DNA from: Seison nebaliae
Lineage: Eukaryota > Rotifera > Pararotatoria > Seisonacea > Seisonidae
Direction: 5' to 3'
DNA length: 24,613 nt
Assembly: GCA_023231475.1 (NCBI GenBank)
Contig: JALJEE010000296.1
Location: 1 to 24,613, forward strand
Shown: positions 19,301 through 24,613 of the stretch, one piece after another
Position numbering within the stretch: the first letter of the stretch is position 1
Layout: each line of letters opens with the position of its first letter
Position numbers and translations under genes: made by a program
The notes under the pieces: model-generated
Databases searched by the model: none
The model's input: only the letters and a program-made list of their open reading frames with translations
What the model was told of the DNA's origin: nothing

Positions 19301-22300
19301 AACAAGAAATTCTTGAAGATGATTCAGTTATAGGGAAATCGCAATCTCGTTTAGGAAGTAAACAATCAACTGTTCCATCAACTCGAAGACGAACAAGAAA
19401 TACAACTCATCGAACTTCACTTACCGATAGTTTAAATGGAGAAAATGTAATTATTGAAGATGACGATTCAACGATTGGGAAAACGCAATCTCGTTTTACT
19501 AGTAAACGGTCTACTATCCCCTCTACCAAAAGAAGAACACTAACCGCAACTAACAGAACTTCCAATTACGATAGCTTAGATGGAGAAAAGATAATTATTG
19601 GTCAAGAAATCATCGAAGAAAATGAAGATGATCCACATATCGGGAAAACTCAATCTCATTTAACTAGTAAACGGTTTAGCATTCCATCTACTGGAAAAAG
19701 AACAAGAACTACAACGAATCGCACTTCATCTGCCAATAGTTTAGATTCAGAAGATATACTTATTGAACAGGAAATTGTTGAAGAAGATGAAAATGAAGAT
19801 GGTCCAATAATTGGGAAAACACAATCTCATTTAACTAGTCAACGATCTACCATTCCATCTAGTCGAAGAAGAACAGGAACCAAAACAAATCGAACTTCAA
19901 CTTCTAGTAGTTTAGATTCAGAAGATATACTTAATCAACAAGAAATCATCGAAGAAGATGATCCGATTATTTTGAAAATTAAAGATGGTTCAACCAGTAA
20001 CCAATCTACCATTCAATCGACTCGAAAACGAACAACACATACAGCTCATCGAACTTCAACTTCTGATAGTCGAGATTCTCAAGATATAGTTATTAACCAA
20101 GAAATCATCGAAGAAGATGATTCAATTATTGGAAAAACGTCATCTGTTGTAGCAGTTAAAGGATCATCTGTTCCATCTACTCGAAGACGAACAAGAACCA
20201 CAACTCATCGAACTTCACCTTCCGATAGTATAGATAAAGAAGATACAAAAATTCAACAAGGAATTATTGAAGATGCAAAAGAGCCAATTATCGAGAAATC
20301 GAAATCGGATTCAACCATTAAACGATCTTCCAGATCAACACAACATAAATCAAAAAAATCAAAAACCAAATCTGATGACGAAACAATTGAAAAAACAAAA
20401 TCGAGTCCAATATCTGACAATATAATAGAACAGCAAATTGAGGAAGATTCTTTTATTACTGTCTCAGAATGTCTTTGCGCAAACAAATTTACCGGTGATC
20501 CAGAATTAAACTTCTTGAAGAAAGCCGTCGAACATAAAATTAGTGTAGCGTCATGTCGTCCAAAAGATAAGAAGTCTTTAGAAATGCAAGCGGAGCCTGA
20601 CAAATACTTGATGTCCATTGAGTCCATCGCTGAGAGACCAGTTTCAAGTAAACTATTGAGTTCATGTCTTAGTGATATTCCAAGTACTAACTCGATAACT
20701 CAAAAAATCGAACCTTCAAAAATACGTAGCTCAATATTGAAAAAGGCACATATGCAATCTAATGTCGAAGTTCGAAAATCTGTGAGAATTAGTAATGAAC
20801 TTCCAACTTTCAAAAAAGGTTATTCTATTTTTTTAAATACAGAATCGGAAAAGAAATGGAACTACAAGTTCTCTCAATTTCAATTTTAACTATTTGATGA
20901 TTGGACAGATTTCTTAAAAAATTCTGTTGTTCAATAATATAAATAATCTGTTTTGTTATTTTTAGGATTTCCACTTGAAAAAACTGCTTTACATCGTTAG
21001 TAATTTTACTTTTCTCAATTAATTTGCAAATGCATCAGATATTATAAATTATACGAAACCTTCGGATGATTTCCTAGTTCAACGGGTATCGTTTGCAATA
21101 TGTGATGGTTTGAACTGCTTCATGTTCTTCAACAAAATCTTTTAAAACTTTTTTTCAGGAGAAATTATGAATAATTCGATAGCACATGATGTTCAAGTCA
21201 TCCGACAATCACTATCAGATGAGGAAGATAATTTGACTGAGAGCAAAAATAAAATACCGTCAACAAGTCTCGTAGATGATCGTAAAGTTTTTCACATTTC
21301 ATTTTTTCATTTCTGTTTTTAAAAAATCACCACTTAAGTCCGCAAGCCCAATGAAAGATTCAGATGATTCTTCCACTTCCGATCATTTTTATACGGCGAG
21401 AACTCATTTCGGTTAATTTGTGTTGAAAGTAAAGAATTAATTTTTTGTTGATTTCAAAGAATCTCAAGATTCTTTCAAATCTATTATTACATGTGAATGG
21501 AATAAGAAGAATTCGTTAAATACGAAATTGAGCAGAAAAGAAATTGAAAGGAAAAGAAGTGAAGGAAAGGAAGTTGAACGAAAATATTCCTTAAAAGATT
21601 ATGATCGAAAGAAGAAAAAAGTAGAAAATTCATTATAGAATTTCTTTTTATTAACTAAATCGAAAAGGATGAAGATAGAAATATTCCCAGAGATATTCCA
21701 TCCGGTTCTCCGAAAGTTTTCCTTATTAACTTATTTGAAAATATTTGAATATTTTGTAGAAAAAAACAGTAATAAAGAAACGAACTAGAACTGAAAAGAC
21801 AACGTTAACAAAGCCAACTCTGGTTGGTGAATGGTCTTTTGAAAGTCCGAAAGAAAGAGAATCAAAAGGAAAGAAAGATAAAAAGAAATCATCAGATGGT
21901 ATAGAGAATCTTCGAGAAAAATCCTATGAAAGTCCTAAAGAGAAAGAACTGAAAGGAAAGAAAGAATTACGAAAAAAAGATAAAAAGACACCAACAAATG
22001 ATAAAGAAGATCTTCGAGAAAAATCTTTTGAAAGTTCGAAGGAGGAAGAACCAAAAAGAAATAAAAAATTAAGTAAGAAAGAAAGAAAAACATCGAAAGA
22101 GGGTAAAGAAGATATTGAACGAAAAAAATTGAAGCGTGCTAAAAAACCGAAAGATGGTCAAAAAGGTCACATAGTAAAGAAAAGTTGGATTAAATAAGAA
22201 GTAATTTTAAGTTCTATAATTCTGTAGTGGCAAATATTACTTGTGCTAAAACGATACAAAATTCCTCAGGAAATTTAGTGAAAAAAGAAAGTTAATTATC

Positions 22301-22642
22301 TTCACAAGTTCAGTAAAGAAGTTCATGTCCTAACTTTTTTCTAGATAAATTTAAATCACCTGTAATTTTCGATTTCGGAGAGAACGAGGACTCACGTTAA
22401 TAATTCTATTCCGAATCGTCTCATTTCTTATGTGTTATTTCTTTAGTGGTATCGTGCTTCCATATGGGAACGGGAGTATGTTAGTTTTTATTTATCGAAT
22501 AAATCAATTTTATAAAAATTTAAAGCCATACGAATTAGTGATCCTAAAGTGGAAATTAAGCCGACGAAGAAGAAAAGTGAGATTTTTGAATTATTTTGAT
22601 AAAAAAATTTTTTTAGATAAAAGAGAGAAGAAACCTCATTGA
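16351..22642 (+). CDS. Large repeat-rich, Ser/Thr- and charge-rich protein
   Basis: The predicted product is about 1744 residues. Exons: 16351-16380, 16430-16534, 16587-16692, 16772-16827, 16882-16912, 16990-17052, 17099-20818, 20966-20995, 21039-21107, 21159-21271, 21339-21411, 21460-21620, 21668-21715, 21760-22165, 22228-22290, 22345-22395, 22447-22479, 22526-22576 and 22617-22642. Phase is kept throughout. The N-terminus (MNMNKIILDW, then NPFYELVDDHLQDFN and LYPPVLYSRNLIVYD) looks globular and may be the conserved part. The 3.7-kb exon codes a disordered Ser/Thr/Arg and acidic region. It has about 14 copies of a motif like DIIIEQEIIEED, and residues about 761-1185 form tandem units of about 53 residues. 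Downstream come Lys-rich repeats (LREKSFES, PKEKE). A shorter end at 22195-22197 is possible. I do not recognise it; a CENP-C relationship is a weak idea only. Confidence 0.7.
18991..20260 (+). repeat. Coding tandem repeat, about 53 codons per unit
   Basis: The anchor RTSPSDSLDG or a variant starts near 18991, 19255, 19411, 19555, 19720, 19891, 20050 and 20209. Spacings are 264 (with an extra partial unit inside), 156, 144, 165, 171, 159 and 159 bases, all multiples of three. Each unit has an acidic IIIxQEIIEED segment, then GKTxSxLTSKRSTIPSTRRR, then TNRTS. Units have diverged, so the expansion is not recent. Confidence 0.85.
22195..22197 (+). other. Alternative stop codon of the large repeat protein
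   Basis: If the donor at 22166 is not used, exon 14 reads through to TAA at 22195-22197 and the product is about 1680 residues. No AATAAA follows for about 300 bases, whereas one lies 31 bases after the stop at 22642, so the spliced longer form is favoured. Confidence 0.4.
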
Positions 22643-22672
22643 AATGGGAAGCTGAACTGATTGGGGTAAATG

Positions 22673-22678
22673 AATAAA
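22673..22678 (+). promoter_or_regulatory. Polyadenylation signal for the large repeat-protein gene
   Basis: AATAAA sits 31 bases after the stop at 22642 and 68 bases before the ING start codon. Its position supports the longer 3' end of the upstream gene. Confidence 0.55.
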
Positions 22679-22745
22679 TTTCAAGACATCTTTTGGAATT
22701 TGTAAATTGTGTTGTATTTTGAAGAATAAACTTTTTTTTTCTTCT

Positions 22746-23711
22746 ATGTCGTTGACGGATGTGGTGGAGGAGTTGGAGAAGATGGGAGAAATAATTACGG
22801 AGAAATTGGAAAAGATTCATTTGTACGATGAGAAGGCGAATAAGTTGACGGGGAATATACGTGAGATAAATAAACCAGATTTATTGGATGCAATTGAATT
22901 GTCAAATAAGAAAATTTGTTTAGCAAAAGACATTGAGAATTTGATTCAAAATGCCAATTCATATATGCAATGGGAATCTGGTAATTTCAAGACGGAGAAT
23001 GCAGCAGATAAAGAAGGTTGCCAACTAACAGCTGATGTAGAGAAGAAAGTGAATAAATATTTGAATAGATTTTCCAATTTCCGTGAGGGCGTCCGACAAT
23101 CTCGGGAGTGGAATTCATGTGCGACTCCCTCTCCAAAAATTAAAACGGAACTGTCTCAACACGAAACGAATCATCGAAATGTTAGTCATCATTTTTTTTA
23201 TTTCATTCACTCCCAGAGATGATTTGGTGGGAAGTTTTGTAAGAAAAAATTTTTCGTTTTGTTTTGTCATTTCCATCTTCCTGCTCATTCGATGAATGAG
23301 GAAATAATTCTGATGGAACATCGATGGAGTGATAAATGAGAACATGCTCCTCATTGATTCTATTCTTTCTGTTCTGTGTCTCTCTTTCTCGTCTTGATTA
23401 ATGAATGTTCATGTCATTTAAATGGATGGAATTGTAATTGGAAACAGACACTCTACAAAAGTACGGATGGCCATTCGAGTGAAGACAGTCTTTATTGCAT
23501 TTGCAAAAAAGTGGCATACGGACCAATGATTGCATGCGATCATCCTGCTTGCATCTATGAATGGTTCCATTATGAATGCGTCAATATTAAGTCGTCACCA
23601 CCAGGAACTTGGTACTGTGTGGCTTGTCGAAAACGAATGAAAGAAGATCCGAATTATGCTAGTCAAGCATTACATAAACGATCGTCGAATGATAATAGTT
23701 TTGATGAATAA
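22746..23711 (+). CDS. Inhibitor-of-growth (ING) family PHD-finger protein
   Basis: Two exons, 22746-23180 and 23448-23711, flank a 267-nt GT-AG intron at phase 0 and give 232 residues, a normal ING length. The N-terminal half is helical and charged, like the ING dimerisation domain but divergent. The C-terminal PHD finger has all eight zinc ligands: Cys162, Cys164, Cys175, Cys180, His186, Cys189, Cys202 and Cys205. Tyr161, Asp176 and Trp184 occupy the places of the H3K4me3-binding residues in human ING4. ING proteins are nuclear subunits of histone acetyltransferase or deacetylase complexes that read H3K4 methylation. The family is secure; the ING1/2, ING3 or ING4/5 subtype cannot be decided. 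The intron is longer than most here. Confidence 0.9.
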
Positions 23712-23842
23712 ATTGTTGAATTTCATGTTCTTAAATAATCTCTTCTTTTTTTCCATTAATCGATTAATTAAAAGATAGCAACAGACACCAATTATATGGC
23801 GTGTTGCATTTTCTGTTTTTGGGAAAGTGTAAATTCTTTTCT

Positions 23843-23848
23843 AATAAA
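23843..23848 (+). promoter_or_regulatory. Polyadenylation signal for the ING gene
   Basis: AATAAA lies 132 bases after the ING stop and 119 bases before the next ATG, followed by a T-rich run. Confidence 0.55.
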
Positions 23849-23966
23849 GATTTTTTTCGTCGAAAATTCTTGTTGAGAAGAAGTGAATGTTATGCAAATT
23901 AACTAGTCACATATTGAAAATTGATAATTTTCTATTCCAAATATTTCCCTTCTTTCTGAATAGATC

Positions 23967-24185
23967 ATGCATAAATTGATTTTTATTCTACTTATCGTCT
24001 CCTGTTATACGACGAATAGTGCTTATTCACCCAATTCTAGATTCGTTTGGATGGCACATAGAGATAAAGAAGTAACCGAACTACCATTGACAATTCCGGA
24101 AGAGAAACGGTCAGATCGTCAACAATTCTTTCAATTACTTAACGAGTATATGGATTATGCTGGAATTTATGATTATTATACTTAA
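23967..24185 (+). CDS. Candidate secreted peptide precursor, 72 residues
   Basis: An uninterrupted ATG frame starts with a strong signal-peptide pattern: MHK, then the hydrophobic LIFILLIVSCY, with a likely cut after the Ala near residue 19. The mature part contains one dibasic site, Lys47-Arg48, followed by 24 residues that include FFQLLNEYMDY and end in GIYDYYT. The layout resembles a small neuropeptide or hormone precursor. The spacing of aromatic and Leu residues recalls the amphipathic helix of neuropeptide Y/F, but the C-terminal RxRF/RxRY-Gly amidation signal is absent, so that assignment is not supported. An AATAAA at 24252-24257 follows. I do not recognise the family. Confidence 0.6.
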   Translation: MHKLIFILLIVSCYTTNSAYSPNSRFVWMAHRDKEVTELPLTIPEEKRSDRQQFFQLLNEYMDYAGIYDYYT

Positions 24186-24251
24186 TCTTCAGACATTTTT
24201 TATTCATTTCTAAATTATATCTTTTTCTTCTTTTACTTTCATCTTCATTCA

Positions 24252-24257
24252 AATAAA
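24252..24257 (+). promoter_or_regulatory. Polyadenylation signal for the secreted-peptide gene
   Basis: AATAAA occurs 67 bases after the stop at 24185, supporting that the small frame is transcribed as its own gene. Confidence 0.5.
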
Positions 24258-24437
24258 TGTACAAGTTCTATTCATCATCATTCATGATAATTGGAAACAC
24301 CAGATAATTTATTAAATATTACTTCACTTTAAGAAAGATTTCGGAAATAATAATTTATTATTTAGTTTATTTTAAATAATCTTTTTCATAACGATAAATA
24401 AATAACTGGATAAGAACGAAACTATTATGAAAAGTAC

Positions 24438-24443
24438 TTTATT
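24438..24443 (-). promoter_or_regulatory. Polyadenylation signal for the minus-strand end gene
   Basis: TTTATT on the plus strand is AATAAA on the minus strand, 50 bases downstream of the stop at 24493-24495. It marks the convergent gap between the two last genes. Confidence 0.5.
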
Positions 24444-24492
24444 GAATTGTATTGAAAACAGTTGTATCGAAAATAAGAATTGAATTGATGAA

Positions 24493-24613
24493 TTAAACCA
24501 TTGTCATCCATGGCACTAAATCTCTCCTTAACAATTGGACTAATCGGAAATCGGCTACCGTCACAGTAACACGTTGTCGATGAGTAGAACATAATATGGA
24601 AAACTGGAACATT
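24493..24613 (-). CDS. Partial gene, C-terminal 39 codons, unrecognised
   Basis: The minus strand from 24613 reads an open frame of 39 codons ending at the TAA at 24495-24493. It is exon-like in codon use and contains HRQRVTVTVADFRLVQLL and then RRDLVPWMTMV at the C-terminus. The 5' part lies outside the window. A minus-strand AATAAA 50 bases downstream fits a true gene end. The tail is too short for me to name a family. Confidence 0.5.
   Translation of the reverse strand, partial: MFQFSILCSTHRQRVTVTVADFRLVQLLRRDLVPWMTMV

Noticed and set aside
22374-22398. Second partial copy of the MITE end motif (CGGAGAG...ACTCAC)
   Set aside because: Only short interrupted similarity inside an exon of the large gene; no neighbouring copies, so likely chance.

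Overview
The window reads as AT-rich nuclear DNA from a small, compact metazoan genome. The protein genes are split by very short introns, mostly 40-80 nt, and neighbouring genes are often only about 85-350 bp apart. A five-copy tRNA array, an inhibitor-of-growth (ING) PHD protein, cytosolic chaperonin CCT1, a neuronal-calcium-sensor-like protein and a candidate secreted peptide all fit an animal. The cilium-associated ERICH3 family suggests an animal that keeps ciliary genes. I cannot place it more exactly; a mite-like arthropod or a miniaturised lophotrochozoan such as a rotifer or orthonectid are options, and this is inference.

Layout. Positions 1-2742 hold five identical minus-strand tRNA-Asn(GTT) genes in locally duplicated flanks, interrupted by an 848-bp MITE-like element (1172-2019) with 14-bp inverted ends and many subterminal copies of its end motif. 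From 2743 to 7349 I can support no gene. A four-exon calcium-sensor-like gene (7350-8068, +) converges on a two-exon ITPA gene (8480-9195, -). ITPA in turn diverges from CCT1/TCP-1 alpha (9418-11282, +) across 222 bp. Four plus-strand genes follow: an ERICH3-like gene with the DUF4590 domain (about 11623-13033), a 17-exon coiled-coil gene (13256-16265), a 19-exon gene for a roughly 1744-residue repeat protein (16351-22642), and an ING-family gene (22746-23711). A 72-codon candidate secreted peptide (23967-24185, +) comes next, and the C-terminal end of an unrecognised minus-strand gene leaves the window at 24613.

Three genes are fragmented into exons too small for simple ORF calling. I rebuilt them by requiring that reading phase be kept across every intron; the summed coding lengths are all divisible by three. 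The most striking by-product is a probable U12-type AT-AC intron (13375-13484) in the coiled-coil gene, with an exact ATATCCTTT donor and a CCTTAAC branch site. Other points of interest are a roughly 50-residue charged insertion in CCT1, about eight units of a roughly 53-residue repeat in the large protein, and the tRNA array with its inserted element and paralogous empty site.

The genes do not form one pathway. ERICH3-like and the coiled-coil protein could both be cytoskeletal or ciliary, but only the first is supported by homology. All homology statements come from memory of the families, since no search was run.
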